Source of the DNA: Butyrivibrio sp. UBA3740
GTDB lineage: Bacteria > Bacillota > Clostridia > Lachnospirales > Lachnospiraceae
NCBI GenBank assembly: GCA_002372465.1
Contig: DFGW01000080.1
Span: 1 to 38,042, forward strand
Length of the DNA stretch: 38,042 nucleotides
Direction of reading: 5' to 3'
Shown: positions 7,801 through 15,383 of the stretch, piece after piece
Position numbering within the stretch: the first letter of the stretch is position 1
How the letters are laid out: every line of letters begins with the position of its first letter
Notes under the pieces: model-generated
Database searches by the model: none
The model's input: the letters and a program-made list of their open reading frames with translations, nothing else
What the model was told of the DNA's origin: nothing
Program-made: the position numbers and the translations under genes

Positions 7801-9809
7801 TTGGCTGCAACAGTAATGTTTGTATTACCCTGTGCCAAAGATCTTATAACTCCGGTCCCGGAAACAGTTGCTGCCTTTGGGTTGGAACTTGTAAAGGTCC
7901 AGAACCAACTTCCTTTTACCTCATCTCCGGCCAGCATCACCAGCTTGCACTCTCTTCCGGCAATATCAATCTTTACATTATTGCCCTCTCTGGTTGGAAT
8001 GGTATAATCATCATCAAAATTGAAATCAATATCTCCTTTTACGGCATCTGCCTTAGCAATCATATTTACACGAACTTTTGCTGCGGAGTTTGTCATAACA
8101 AAGCTGAAAGACTGATAGCTTTTGGTGTTTTCCTCCTCCTTTACGGTGATAGGATCATCCTTGGGGTTAGTAGCACAAGTTACGCTCTCAACAAGATATC
8201 CGCTTGCAGGAGTGACAGTAACAATAACTTTACTGTTCTCTGCTGCTTTAGAGGACGATAATTTAACCGTAGCAGAATTCTTGATATTAAGCCCATAGGA
8301 AACTTCATACTCTTCTCTTAGAGATTTAAATGTATATCCTTTCTTTTCAGCATAGTTCTGAACCTCGAGTTCATAACCATAAACAACTACGCCGTTCCTA
8401 GAAGGAAATGAATCGGTTTCAATCGAAACCAACTCCCCGGGGTTATTATGCTTTATCTCTATGATTGAAAGACTGTTACAAGTTGCAAACGCCTTAGCTT
8501 TAATCACATATGCATTTGTAATATTAGCTTTCGTAAGTCCAGTACACTTCTCAAAAGCACTTACCTCAATGGTAGTTATACTATTTCCAATATATACTTC
8601 GGCAAGCTTCGGGCAGCTGTAGAACATTCTCTTAGGAATAGTCTCCATTCCCTCAGGAAATGCCTCTATTTTGGAAAGCTTACTGTTTTCCTGGAAGCAG
8701 CCCTCTCCAAAGGAGACTGTTCCGGAGAGTTTTGAAAGGTTAAGTGTAACAAAACCACAACCAAGAAAAGCCTCTCTTCCAATGCTTTCAATCGTACTTG
8801 GAAAGTTCATGCCTGCAAGGGATGAACAGCCATTAAAGGCTCCGGTGCCAATGGTCACAATTGAAGGAAGTGAAACACTCTTCAAGGACTTACATCCTGC
8901 AAAAGCATTTGCTCCTACGTTTGTAACCTTGGAAGCGCTGAATGATGTTAATGCAGTGTTTTCAAAAGCATTGCTGGCAATAGATGTAAGACCATTGCCT
9001 TCCACTGTAACTGAAGTCAGTCTGTCACACTGAGCAAAAGTTCCTGCCTTAATCTCAGTTACGCCTTCGGGAATCTCCATTTCCTTAAGCTCACATCCAT
9101 AAAAAGCATTTGCCTGGATTTCTTCCAACTGGCTCCCATTCTCAAACTTTACAGAGATGATGCCAAAAGCCTTTTCTGTATCAAAAATACCAGTAGGAAT
9201 TATCTTTGCTTCTTTTGGGATTACAGCATAGTCAGGAAGAGAACTGCAATTAGGATCAAGCAGAAGCTTACCATCATCATCAACCCCAAAGCATGAATCC
9301 GGGTCTGCTGCTGTGCTCTTAAGCTTCGATCCCCCAAGCTCATCCTCTTCAAGCTCCTTGTCCACTATAGAAGCCTCTGTTGAAGCCGCATCTGCTGCGT
9401 CTTCGTCTATGAGTTCTTCCTCGGCGATCTCGCTGGAAGCGTCGGCTGCTGCGTCGCTGATCTCTTCAGCAGAAGCATCTGTAGATGCTTCTGAAGATGC
9501 GTCGCCGGATTCATCGATGGAACCTTCAGTTGAAGCCTCGTCAGCTGCATCTGTAGCGCCGGTGGATGAACCGTCCGCCTCGTCCGTATTCTCTTTTCCC
9601 TCTGATGAGTCCTGTGATTCGGTCTGAACCTGTTGTGACTGGTCCTCGCTTCCGAGAGTGACCTGAAAAGAATCCTCAGCTGTGGCTTCGTCAGCAGATG
9701 CTGCTACGCTCGCCTCCAGTGAAGCATTTTCCCCGGCGTATACCGTTGTTGAAAAACCCGAGGAGAAAACTAAAGTTGCGCAAAGTAAGGTCGCTAATAA
9801 TCTTTTCAT
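4863..9809 (-). CDS. BspA-like leucine-rich-repeat secreted protein
   Basis: 1648 residues. I start at the ATG at 9807-9809 because AGGAGGGG lies at 9821-9828, inside any longer reading. MKRLLATLLCATLVFSSGFSTTVYAGE is a signal peptide. A Ser/Ala/Asp/Glu low-complexity linker follows (about residues 30-170). Then come roughly a dozen BspA-type (LRR_5) leucine-rich repeats to about residue 480, with units such as IGTGAFNGCSSLAGMNFPSTIESIGREAF. A bacterial Ig-like (BIG_2) domain sits near 650-710 (FTSSNPKAATVSGTGVIRSLAQGNTNITV), followed by a long series of strand-rich Ig/cadherin-like modules to the end (...FKLKVTVKK). There is no LPXTG, TM helix or other anchor. BspA-like repeats bind host or plant matrix and other cells. 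Here adhesion is inferred, not shown. Confidence 0.85.
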   Translation of the reverse strand: MKRLLATLLCATLVFSSGFSTTVYAGENASLEASVAASADEATAEDSFQVTLGSEDQSQQVQTESQDSSEGKENTDEADGSSTGATDAADEASTEGSIDESGDASSEASTDASAEEISDAAADASSEIAEEELIDEDAADAASTEASIVDKELEEDELGGSKLKSTAADPDSCFGVDDDGKLLLDPNCSSLPDYAVIPKEAKIIPTGIFDTEKAFGIISVKFENGSQLEEIQANAFYGCELKEMEIPEGVTEIKAGTFAQCDRLTSVTVEGNGLTSIASNAFENTALTSFSASKVTNVGANAFAGCKSLKSVSLPSIVTIGTGAFNGCSSLAGMNFPSTIESIGREAFLGCGFVTLNLSKLSGTVSFGEGCFQENSKLSKIEAFPEGMETIPKRMFYSCPKLAEVYIGNSITTIEVSAFEKCTGLTKANITNAYVIKAKAFATCNSLSIIEIKHNNPGELVSIETDSFPSRNGVVVYGYELEVQNYAEKKGYTFKSLREEYEVSYGLNIKNSATVKLSSSKAAENSKVIVTVTPASGYLVESVTCATNPKDDPITVKEEENTKSYQSFSFVMTNSAAKVRVNMIAKADAVKGDIDFNFDDDYTIPTREGNNVKIDIAGRECKLVMLAGDEVKGSWFWTFTSSNPKAATVSGTGVIRSLAQGNTNITVAAKSDPNKKITIALEVLAPGQIKKVELTPFNAADLKKISGELDDPEIIDGKEVPVILFNRNVFKNGTKSFDVSIKAKNKDNEVLAVTSKWEVADGAIASVARSSNTLDTNTVTIKKGAAGETLVTVSVLNKDEKEASADNIASFIIRIADFTPRLNSSNITVDSNSTIGTAIDLVTVYGHEVDLHRLHICTKAKDGTYPYSTELTIKWDESSNNYRIKNINPDKPFAKTYSGASQLYLVGVDSKTNKEFDPIPIPKLTVTNKALNPTIKATGKINLFYNASASADLSGKVTVTQSLSNLEVDGEPYLVSAENYKKAGYDPKTAADSGDTFANNFAVAKVSNTTFEITRTANDMKPLTGKKTTSGYIYIYYKGYPAPIKKAITVPVCDTAPDYVLNRTSATASIWMTNQEYDLQLVDKKTKKNVVSLANLEDDGLDLTAATTEELFEDLDVAYAKANNVIRLKVNGEPAKGKAVIYVKSSDWSRPLNYTFNLAVSGTLPTVKFSNPSVTLNKTYASQGSETTANIVSSAVAEFASVDGFVGGTDVENTIGYKASAKLEPYYAALRAAMEIVKVDPGDPDSPANIIKIKLPNSGDVAKGTYTFTVEPKIKYENSDAVLGKAVSFKVVVTETKPTIKGNMTFALNAHDSQNIGEEEKVNTYTIGNLPTGVTGTFDASDVEIVRAATTGPQFSDLAQIAFDGNTIKVNLDSAKESNVKLYRGKSFKYKVHGLKAVCGADSPVLPDFTITLQLVNKAPTVKVKTTGTINPVDPTSRVTLTATVGNIASEVGEMTYYEIDKNNRKCKNPDTGLLYSPHFTITRDGNNSNIAYISANPTDLVSTNTTYKLVVQYKVASAKEESKAISININVTPKQVLPKIATDKTAATLYAGQAADSRVVKVKITKKNNQNVTMLAPTFDKSVPAKVQKAFRIDNFDPDTGIVTLKLVNPSALVLNTTYNLTFVTNYENQAPNSTGAKFKLKVTVKK

Positions 9810-9897
9810 AAAAACCCTCACCCCTCCTATAAAACAAAACTTCTTTAACGACAAATAATTATCGTTTTCATACAAAATGTATTATTCCTCATCGAAC

Positions 9898-9926
9898 ATT
9901 ATACATTATGTAGTGGTTTTATGGAA
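9898..9926 (-). promoter_or_regulatory. Promoter candidate for the LRR-protein gene
   Basis: On the minus strand TTCCAT (9921-9926) and a perfect TATAAT (9898-9903) are separated by 17 bp, about 90 nt before the chosen start. The rest of 9876-9971 is AT-rich, and I see no clear terminator for the preceding DUF4234 gene in it. Confidence 0.4.
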
Positions 9927-9971
9927 GAGCGAGGGCTCCTAATTTATACATTAATAATAAATAAAAAAAGA

Positions 9972-10607
9972 TTACGTCAAATCGTTTGTTCTGTTGTATC
10001 CTTCGCAAACTTTATTGGTCAGAGAGATGATGATGTACTTGGCAACGTAGGTACCGATTCCGCAAAGCCATGAGCTGAAGATCATCCACAGCAGCACAGT
10101 CACGCCGTCCTCGGACACGTTGTAGCCGTATCTCTTGCAGTTATTGGAAAGCCTGTTCCCCAGCTTGTAGTGCCAGATAAAGCTGTAAATGCCGCAGGTA
10201 ACAATTGAAAGAAGGATCAGCTGTAAAAGTCCCGGGGTTGTCTCTCCGTCGCCGTCACAGGCAGTGTTTACGTCCCTGATCAGCTCGTACATGAAGATCA
10301 GGCTGTAGATTCCACAGGTAATCCATGAAAGAAGCAGATAAATCCAGAATTCTCTGTCAGCCTTCAGCGGAATGCTACCGTCTGGAGCTGCGTGGTAATA
10401 TTGGTCGCCTGAGTTACCGCCGGCATTAAAGCCTGCCCCGGCACCGGCACTTGCATCAACCCCATTAGCAGCGTTCTCTGCACGGCGTGCCTCCTCCTCG
10501 TTATATGTAAATCCCTTTATCTCTGAACCGGCGCCGACCGGTGTTCCGCAGTTTGAGCAGAATTTCTCACCTTCTGCAATCTGCGCCCCACATTGGCTAC
10601 AAAACAT
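9972..10607 (-). CDS. Zinc-ribbon DUF4234 membrane protein
   Basis: 211 residues. The N-terminus is a zinc ribbon (MFCSQCGAQIAEGEKFCSNCG; Cys-3, Cys-6, Cys-17, Cys-20). A Gly/Ala/Asn-rich linker follows (about 45-75). Then a DUF4234 region (about 80-205) has three or four membrane helices and two repeated ITCGIYSLIF..YEL/VTCGIYSFIWHYKL units. Its start overlaps the end of the DUF2752 gene by 11 bp, so it is the last gene of a three-gene operon with the CLC-type gene. DUF4234 proteins have no established function. The paired TCGIYS motifs suggest an internally duplicated membrane unit. Confidence 0.8.
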   Translation of the reverse strand: MFCSQCGAQIAEGEKFCSNCGTPVGAGSEIKGFTYNEEEARRAENAANGVDASAGAGAGFNAGGNSGDQYYHAAPDGSIPLKADREFWIYLLLSWITCGIYSLIFMYELIRDVNTACDGDGETTPGLLQLILLSIVTCGIYSFIWHYKLGNRLSNNCKRYGYNVSEDGVTVLLWMIFSSWLCGIGTYVAKYIIISLTNKVCEGYNRTNDLT

Positions 10608-11010
10608 TTCTCAAAATCCTCCTGATAAAAACAAAAATCCGATAAATAAAGCCGTTTCGCGGCTCGAATACAACCACTGTATCTGAAGCGTCAAAAAGCC
10701 GCAACAGGTATATTATAAGAAACACACCTGTTATTGTAAACAAGGAAATCCTATATAATTTGCCGGGAATTCTTTTCCGGAAAAGAGCTATTGCCCCCGC
10801 CACGAAAACCAGCGGAAACAAGGGATGATAGTGGAAGGCCGATGCAACATCCAGATGCAAAAGAGCTATGAATGCCCTGGTCATGCCACAACCGGCACAG
10901 GATATACCCGTAAGGAACTTTATCGGGCATCCTACCCCCACAATATAGAAAACTATGTAGATCAGCGCAATGGCTGCAAATGCAGTCAGCACCTCGCGAT
11001 ATTTCTTCAT
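10597..11010 (-). CDS. DUF2752 membrane protein
   Basis: 137 residues with the DUF2752 hallmark GVGCPIKFLTGISCAGCGMTRAF (Cys-28, Cys-38, Cys-41), then an LHLDVASAFHYHPL block. Three or four hydrophobic segments are visible (about 8-25, 63-78, 87-103). The ATG overlaps the CLC gene stop (ATGA), and its own end overlaps the next start by 11 bp, so translational coupling is likely. DUF2752 proteins are common in Firmicutes beside zinc-ribbon/DUF4234 proteins. The function is unknown. Confidence 0.85.
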   Translation of the reverse strand: MKKYREVLTAFAAIALIYIVFYIVGVGCPIKFLTGISCAGCGMTRAFIALLHLDVASAFHYHPLFPLVFVAGAIALFRKRIPGKLYRISLFTITGVFLIIYLLRLFDASDTVVVFEPRNGFIYRIFVFIRRILRNVL

Positions 11011-12290
11011 TTCGTATCCCTGTTCACATATTTGTTATGGAACTTAGAATACATGATTTTCTGGCTGCTGTACAGGCTGCTGTACCCCGAGAACGTGTAG
11101 CTGAGGGCAACGGCCAGCAGGTAGAATGGCATGCCTTTAAAGCCAAAGAGCTCAAAGCAGATGAACAGCGATGAGATCGGACAGTTGGTAACTCCGCAGA
11201 AAAGCGCTCCCATTCCGACAGCAGCGCAAAGAGCCGGATCAAAGCCAAGGAGCTGTGAGTAGAGACAGCCGAAGGTGGCGCCAATATACAGCGCCGGCAC
11301 GATCTCGCCGCCCTTATAGCCTGCACCAAGTGTCAGTGCCGTAAAGATAATCTTCAGAAGAAATGCATAATATGGTGCTTCGCCGTGAAGTGCCATCTCG
11401 ATAACATCCATTCCTGCACCGTTGTAATACCTTGTTCCTGACAGGAATGTCAGAGCCACCACGATGCAACCACCCACAAATACCCTTAAGTATGGATTGG
11501 GAAGAAGTTTCTTATAAGTCCTGCCGGTGAACTTAAGCACGTCGCAAAAGACAACGCTCAGGATTGCACACAGTATTGCCAGAATTCCGGTGAACAGTGC
11601 GTGGTACGGAGTAAAGTCAGGAACGACATTGACCACAAACTGTTCTCCCACAGCCCCAAGGCTTGAGCTGATGCCCTGAGCCACCAGCGCGGAAACCACG
11701 CATGGAACAAGAGCCGAGTAGTACATAACACCAACATTCTCGATCTCCATTGCCATAAACGCTGCAGTCATCGGAGTTCCGAACAGCGCAGAAAAAGCCG
11801 CACTCATGCCACACATGGTTATGATCTTGTCGTTTCCTTCTTTGAGTTTAAAGAGCTTACCCAGGTTATAACCGATACTTCCGCCCATCTGAAGTGCAGC
11901 GCTCTCACGACCTGTTGAGCCTCCAAAGAGATGAGTCAGTGTTGTAGCCAAAAATATAAGCGGAGCCTTAATAACAGGGAGATTGTCCCCCTCCTGGATG
12001 GACTTGATGACCAGGTTCGTGCCCTTGTCCTCATAGTCCTTACAGCCCCGGTACATAGCCACAATTGCAAGTCCGCCTACCGGTAGTCCAAAGATAATAT
12101 AGTCATGGGCGGTCCTAAAGGCCGTAGCAAAAATAATAGCCTTTGAAAAAGCAGCTCCAACAGTTCCCACAACTGCTCCTGTGATGCTGCCAAGAAAGAG
12201 CCACCTTAAAAGAACCCGAACTCTCCCCAGAAGGTCCAGCTCGGGCATATGCTCAGTGATGTAATTGAAGGGGTTATTTTTCTTTTCCAT
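11007..12290 (-). CDS. CLC-family chloride/fluoride channel or antiporter
   Basis: 427 residues, the usual size of a bacterial CLC, with ten or more hydrophobic helices. CLC signatures are visible: GGSTGRESAALQMGG (residues 124-137, where classic CLCs have GREGP), FGTPMTAAFMAMEIE, and GAGYKGGEIVPALYIGATFG (classic GGxFxP). The first motif is GTNLVIKSI (90-98) rather than GSGIP. An Asn in this position followed by THLFGGS.GRE..A.QMGG is how I remember the fluoride-exporting CLC-F clade. Fluoride/proton antiport is therefore the more likely activity, protecting against fluoride. I found no fluoride riboswitch signature upstream. It leads the operon with DUF2752 and DUF4234 proteins. Confidence 0.8.
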   Translation of the reverse strand: MEKKNNPFNYITEHMPELDLLGRVRVLLRWLFLGSITGAVVGTVGAAFSKAIIFATAFRTAHDYIIFGLPVGGLAIVAMYRGCKDYEDKGTNLVIKSIQEGDNLPVIKAPLIFLATTLTHLFGGSTGRESAALQMGGSIGYNLGKLFKLKEGNDKIITMCGMSAAFSALFGTPMTAAFMAMEIENVGVMYYSALVPCVVSALVAQGISSSLGAVGEQFVVNVVPDFTPYHALFTGILAILCAILSVVFCDVLKFTGRTYKKLLPNPYLRVFVGGCIVVALTFLSGTRYYNGAGMDVIEMALHGEAPYYAFLLKIIFTALTLGAGYKGGEIVPALYIGATFGCLYSQLLGFDPALCAAVGMGALFCGVTNCPISSLFICFELFGFKGMPFYLLAVALSYTFSGYSSLYSSQKIMYSKFHNKYVNRDTK

Positions 12291-12378
12291 GTCTTACATT
12301 TCCAAAATTTCTTTTCTCTGCTCCAAAAGTTTATCATATAGAGGCTTATAGTCAATGGCATATATTACAGTCTCTGAT

Positions 12379-12405
12379 AAAAAAACCGGCCCATGGCCGG
12401 TTTTT
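12379..12405 (-). terminator. Intrinsic terminator after the DUF1858 gene
   Basis: AAAAACCGGCC (12381-12391) and GGCCGGTTTTT (12395-12405) form a tight hairpin with a 3-nt loop. On the minus strand it is followed by seven Ts (12379-12385). It ends the DUF1858 transcript just before the CLC operon. The near-symmetrical A and T tracts mean it could act in both directions. Confidence 0.85.
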
Positions 12406-12411
12406 GAAAAT

Positions 12412-12732
12412 TTAAGCGTTATGCTCCATCAGGTAGTCGTTAAGTGCATCTGTGATCTCCTCACCGTCGATGCCATGTACTGCGCAGGCCTCAGCCAGTG
12501 ATTCCATCTGTGATGCCGGGCAGTGAATACATCCCATGCCACACTCCATAAGGAACTGTGCTGCCAGCGGGTGCTTGGTGATGATATCACCTACAAGCAT
12601 GCTTGGGTCTATTATATTTCCGTTGTCGCCTGCGTTCTCAGCGGCGTTCTGATTCTTGAGTTCTTCGTTCTCCATGTTACCTGCCTCTCTTTCTGTATCA
12701 CTTCCAAAGAATAAATCCTTTAATGATCCCAT
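12412..12732 (-). CDS. DUF1858 domain protein
   Basis: 106 residues. The C-terminal two thirds (about 42-104) is a DUF1858 domain (IDPSMLVGDIITKHPLAAQFLMECGMGCIHCPASQMESLAEA) with Cys-64, Cys-68 and Cys-71. This family is related to the hybrid-cluster/ScdA N-terminal domain and is usually found alone or fused to redox proteins. The N-terminal 40 residues are polar and low-complexity. The start at 12732 has AGGAG at 12740-12744. The internal Met-20 (12675) also has an AGG-type site, so a shorter form is possible. It is monocistronic, with its own promoter and terminator. A redox or metal-related role is inferred from the family only. Confidence 0.8.
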   Translation of the reverse strand: MGSLKDLFFGSDTEREAGNMENEELKNQNAAENAGDNGNIIDPSMLVGDIITKHPLAAQFLMECGMGCIHCPASQMESLAEACAVHGIDGEEITDALNDYLMEHNA

Positions 12733-12786
12733 TTTCTTACTCCTAAAGTTCTTTTACTAAAATACCAAAATAAATTGTGCAAAATC

Positions 12787-12815
12787 ATTCTACTCGAATC
12801 CATTCGCTTTTGCAA
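12787..12815 (-). promoter_or_regulatory. Promoter for the DUF1858 gene
   Basis: On the minus strand TTGCAA (12810-12815) and TAGAAT (12787-12792) are separated by 17 bp, about 50 nt before the start codon. Confidence 0.5.
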
Positions 12816-12884
12816 GTGGGATTTTGTTATCGCTGCCTATAGCTCTTTTGCCCGGTAATTGCCTTGAAGGCACCGATAGCTCTT

Positions 12885-14153
12885 TTACGCGTAAACAAAC
12901 CAGATGAAGAGGTAGCCCACAATTACAGCTGTCAAAGTAAATGGTATACCGATCTTCATGAAATCGCCAAAAGACACTTCATAGCCCTCTTTACGGAGCA
13001 TACCAACACCTGCGATGTTGGCTGAAGCACCGATTGGTGTAAGGTTTCCGCCAAGGGTCGCACCAATGAGAAGTCCGAAGTACAGAAGAAGCGGACTTAC
13101 TGACATTACGCTTGAGAGGCTGGCCAGTACCGGAAGCATTGTAGCAACGTAAGGGATGTTGTCGATAAATGCTGAAATTGCCACGGAGCCAAACACGATA
13201 ACAGTGTAGAGCAGGAATACATTGCCCTTTCCGGCGTTTGCAATAAGCTCAGCAAGCTCATCGATGATGCCAACATTGGTGATTCCTGCGATTACGCAGA
13301 ACAAACCAGCCAGGAGCAGCATGGTGTCGTAGTCAATGGCCTTAAGTGAGTGCCACATACTGTCGGTTCCCTTTGAAAGGAAAATCTCCCAGACGATGTT
13401 GATGATTCCACAAACCATACAGATCACACCGTTGGTGATGTCGGGCTTTTCAGGAATGAAGGAAGCCAGGATCAGCAGAACCACGTGGCCAAGCATCATG
13501 ATTGTGGGGACATAGTCAGTTACTTTGGTGTGCTCGTCGGCGCTTACAGGCTCTTTATCCTTGCGGAACATAAACATCATGATAGGCACTGTTGCCATAG
13601 CGCCAAGCTCAACAGCAAAGAAAATGCCGGGATGACCTTCCATCCAGAAGAAGTCGTTGAAGTCCATACCGGCAGCTGCTGCCAGCATGATTGATGTGGT
13701 ATCACCAACAAGTGTCGCTGCACCCTGAAGGTTAGATGAAACTGCGATACAGATGATCATTGGAACCGGTGATATCTTAAGCTTCTTGCAGATAGCCAGT
13801 CCCACAGGTGCGACCATCAGTACAGTTGCAACGTTATCGATAAATGCTGAGATGAATCCTGAGAAAAGAGACATCAGAATGGTTACCCACAGTACGTTTG
13901 GCGCCAGGTTTAAGAGCCATTCAGCAATCCTGTTGGGCATCTTGGATTCAATGAAATAATCAACGATGACCATGGTACCAAAGATCATCATAAGTACGTT
14001 CCAGTCAATTGCTCCGAAAACCTGTGTAAATGGAAGGATTCCGGTTGCCACGAAGATTCCTGCTGTGATCAGAGCTACTGCCGCACGCCTCTTAGGCAGC
14101 GCCACCATCAGGATGTACATGACTACAAATAGTATGATTGCCAGTGTTTTCAA
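12885..14153 (-). CDS. SLC13/ArsB/NhaD-type ion transporter
   Basis: 422 residues with about eleven membrane helices and the two-fold internal repeat of the ion-transporter superfamily. FSGFISAFIDNVATVLMVAPVG in the first half matches VFGSVAISAFIDNIPYVATMLPV in the second. The loops SSNLQGAATLVGDTTS and LGGNLTPIGASANIAG are the paired substrate-site loops of ArsB/NhaD/CitMHS relatives. The start is TTG at 14151-14153, preceded by AAAGGAGA (14160-14167). The next Met lies 12 residues inside the first helix, so the TTG is preferred. Substrate (sodium, arsenite, a metal or an organic anion) cannot be read from sequence alone. A regulated leader with terminator lies upstream, pointing to control by an intracellular signal. 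Confidence 0.8.
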   Translation of the reverse strand: MKTLAIILFVVMYILMVALPKRRAAVALITAGIFVATGILPFTQVFGAIDWNVLMMIFGTMVIVDYFIESKMPNRIAEWLLNLAPNVLWVTILMSLFSGFISAFIDNVATVLMVAPVGLAICKKLKISPVPMIICIAVSSNLQGAATLVGDTTSIMLAAAAGMDFNDFFWMEGHPGIFFAVELGAMATVPIMMFMFRKDKEPVSADEHTKVTDYVPTIMMLGHVVLLILASFIPEKPDITNGVICMVCGIINIVWEIFLSKGTDSMWHSLKAIDYDTMLLLAGLFCVIAGITNVGIIDELAELIANAGKGNVFLLYTVIVFGSVAISAFIDNIPYVATMLPVLASLSSVMSVSPLLLYFGLLIGATLGGNLTPIGASANIAGVGMLRKEGYEVSFGDFMKIGIPFTLTAVIVGYLFIWFVYA

Positions 14154-14361
14154 TTGTTTCTCTCCTTTGTATGCAATGTCGGTTTATGTGCCTTGCCATT
14201 GCAATGATAAAAAAAAGACTTTATCATAGCAAAAAGCTACGATAAAAGTCTTGCTGTCAGTATAATGAATAAACCTTAGGCCGGATTCGGATGCAATTTG
14301 CATCGTCCTGACGGATCCGACAGCCAACTTAACGTCAGCCAGCTACTCCCTCTTATCAACT
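14154..14361 (-). promoter_or_regulatory. Structured mRNA leader, riboswitch/attenuator candidate
   Basis: The leader of about 208 nt starts with a conserved-looking GGGAGTAGCTGG (minus strand, 14339-14350). CTGACG/CGTCAG (14332-14337 with 14307-14312) and GATGC/GCATC pairings (around 14289-14303) follow, and it ends in an intrinsic terminator before the ribosome site. GCTGTC (14319-14324, minus) can also pair with GACAGC (14254-14259), giving an alternative fold. A gGGAGTAGC start followed by stems and a terminator ahead of an ion transporter recalls the yybP-ykoY manganese riboswitch. I cannot confirm this class. A sodium- or other ion-sensing class is equally possible. Confidence 0.55.
14209..14251 (-). 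terminator. Intrinsic terminator inside the transporter leader
   Basis: A stem of about 15 bp (14216-14230 with 14236-14250, loop of five), followed on the minus strand by eight Ts (14209-14216). It lies about 55 nt before the TTG start, so it must be controlled for the transporter gene to be expressed. Confidence 0.85.
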
Positions 14362-14367
14362 AAAGAT

Positions 14368-14396
14368 ATATTATGTGACTTATGTGAACTTGTCAA
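14368..14396 (-). promoter_or_regulatory. Promoter for the transporter gene and its leader
   Basis: A perfect TTGACA (14391-14396) and TAATAT (14368-14373) separated by 17 bp on the minus strand. Transcription would start at about 14361, just ahead of the GGGAGTAGC element. Confidence 0.75.
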
Positions 14397-14435
14397 ACGG
14401 TATTTTGAACAAAAAATAGCCGCCAGTATGTATTA

Positions 14436-14762
14436 TCAGTTGTAGAATCGTATCCTAAGACCATCACATTCTTTGCAGGCTGCAGCGCACATCTTGCGGA
14501 GTCTTTCCATGTATGCGATGAATTCTTCGGATATTTCATCTCCTTGTGTCTTATCACCACTCTTTGCCGCTTCGGCCCGGTCTGTGCCTTCGCAGTTATA
14601 GAATATCAGGTTCCAGTTGTCGCCCTGCTCTGTAAGTACATCATGGAGCGCGTCAAGGTTGCGGCCGTAATATTCCGGCAGAGACAGCTCTTTTGCCAGA
14701 AGGTCGTGTAGTGCCTCCCTGGTGGTTATTCCCTCAAGATTTATGTAAAAAACCTGTTCCAT
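14436..14762 (-). CDS. Barstar-family ribonuclease inhibitor (immunity protein)
   Basis: 108 residues of the barstar family: [45 protein letters not shown] matches the barstar opening, where [12 protein letters not shown] is the hallmark and the acidic helix plugs the barnase active site. I start at 14762 (MEQVFY) because AAAGGAG lies six nucleotides before it. A longer reading would overlap the barnase stop by 4 bp. An insertion rich in Asp/Glu/Lys (about residues 63-77) is extra compared with B. amyloliquefaciens barstar (about 90 aa). It sits directly after the barnase-like gene and should neutralise that enzyme in the cytoplasm before export. Confidence 0.9.
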   Translation of the reverse strand: MEQVFYINLEGITTREALHDLLAKELSLPEYYGRNLDALHDVLTEQGDNWNLIFYNCEGTDRAEAAKSGDKTQGDEISEEFIAYMERLRKMCAAACKECDGLRIRFYN

Positions 14763-14779
14763 GCTTGTCTCCTTTGCCT

Positions 14780-15382
14780 TCATGGCGCGTATAGCAGTTC
14801 GAAGCTCTCGTAGTGATCCTCCGTATAATATATGTAGCCGTCATCCGAGTAGATTATACGCTTGGGACCTCTGCTCTTTTTCCCAAGGGTGTCTATATCG
14901 CACTCGTGATACTCCTTGTCTTCCGGAAGAAGGCCCTCATAATTCCCAAAGTAGTCGCCACCTATGCACATGCCCGGAGCGTAATCTTCCAGCGACCCCC
15001 CGCTCCAGCCCAGCTTCTTGGCCGCCTTCTTGGTAATAAAATTGCCGGGAAGCTTTCCGTAGGTGTGAAGGTACAAAGCCACGTCTTCCTTGGAGGTGTA
15101 TACGCCGTCTTCGTCAATCGATGGAGGCGCGGAACTTTCGCCTTTCTCGGCGATTGTGATATCCTCCACTATAGAGGCGCTTGAGGAATCTACGTCTTCC
15201 AAGGTGCTTGTGGATTCGGTAGAAGTATCAGCAGACGCACTTAAAGTCGCAGTTACGGCAGAAATCTCAGTTGAAGTTTCAGCTGTAAGCTGCTGTGGCG
15301 CTTTCCTGCCACATCCTGCCAGCATCGCCATCATGAGCACAAGCACTACTATTCTGCTAAAGAAAAAACTCTTCTTTTTCAT
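14780..15382 (-). CDS. Barnase-like secreted ribonuclease lipoprotein
   Basis: 200 residues. A lipoprotein signal ([24 protein letters not shown], lipobox LAGC with Cys-24) is followed by a Ser/Thr/Ala/Glu-rich linker to about residue 95. A barnase domain (about 96-200) then begins [26 protein letters not shown] and continues [18 protein letters not shown]. Catalytic residues align with barnase: Glu-160 (HECDI), Arg-175 (KRIIYSDDG) and His-190 (TEDHYESF), with Lys-118 or Lys-119 at the substrate site. It should be a guanyl-preferring RNase tethered outside the membrane. The ATG follows the pectin esterase stop by one base, and barstar comes next. The long linker may let it reach out from the surface. 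Confidence 0.9.
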   Translation of the reverse strand: MKKKSFFFSRIVVLVLMMAMLAGCGRKAPQQLTAETSTEISAVTATLSASADTSTESTSTLEDVDSSSASIVEDITIAEKGESSAPPSIDEDGVYTSKEDVALYLHTYGKLPGNFITKKAAKKLGWSGGSLEDYAPGMCIGGDYFGNYEGLLPEDKEYHECDIDTLGKKSRGPKRIIYSDDGYIYYTEDHYESFELLYAP

Positions 15383-15383
15383 A

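Noticed and set aside
9313..9627. Open frame of 104 residues on the plus strand, Ser/Ala-rich
   Set aside because: It is antisense to the Ser/Ala/Glu/Asp low-complexity linker of the LRR protein. The composition is a by-product of those codons and there is no ribosome site.
11024..11329. Ser/Arg-rich minus-strand frame of 101 residues
   Set aside because: Alternative frame within the CLC gene, which has clear family motifs there.
12291..12378. Possible fluoride riboswitch before the CLC gene
   Set aside because: I looked for the characteristic GG-GATGG...CTGATGACTCCT arrangement and did not see it. The region is short and AT-rich.
12836..12889. Short direct repeat (tagctctttt) and gccttgaaggc after the transporter gene
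   Set aside because: The stem has only a one-base loop and no T-run, so it is not a convincing terminator. Too short to report as a repeat.
14813..15184. Plus-strand open frame of 123 residues, and a 232-residue one at 15090-15788
   Set aside because: Both lie opposite the barnase and pectin-esterase genes, whose catalytic motifs are intact on the minus strand.
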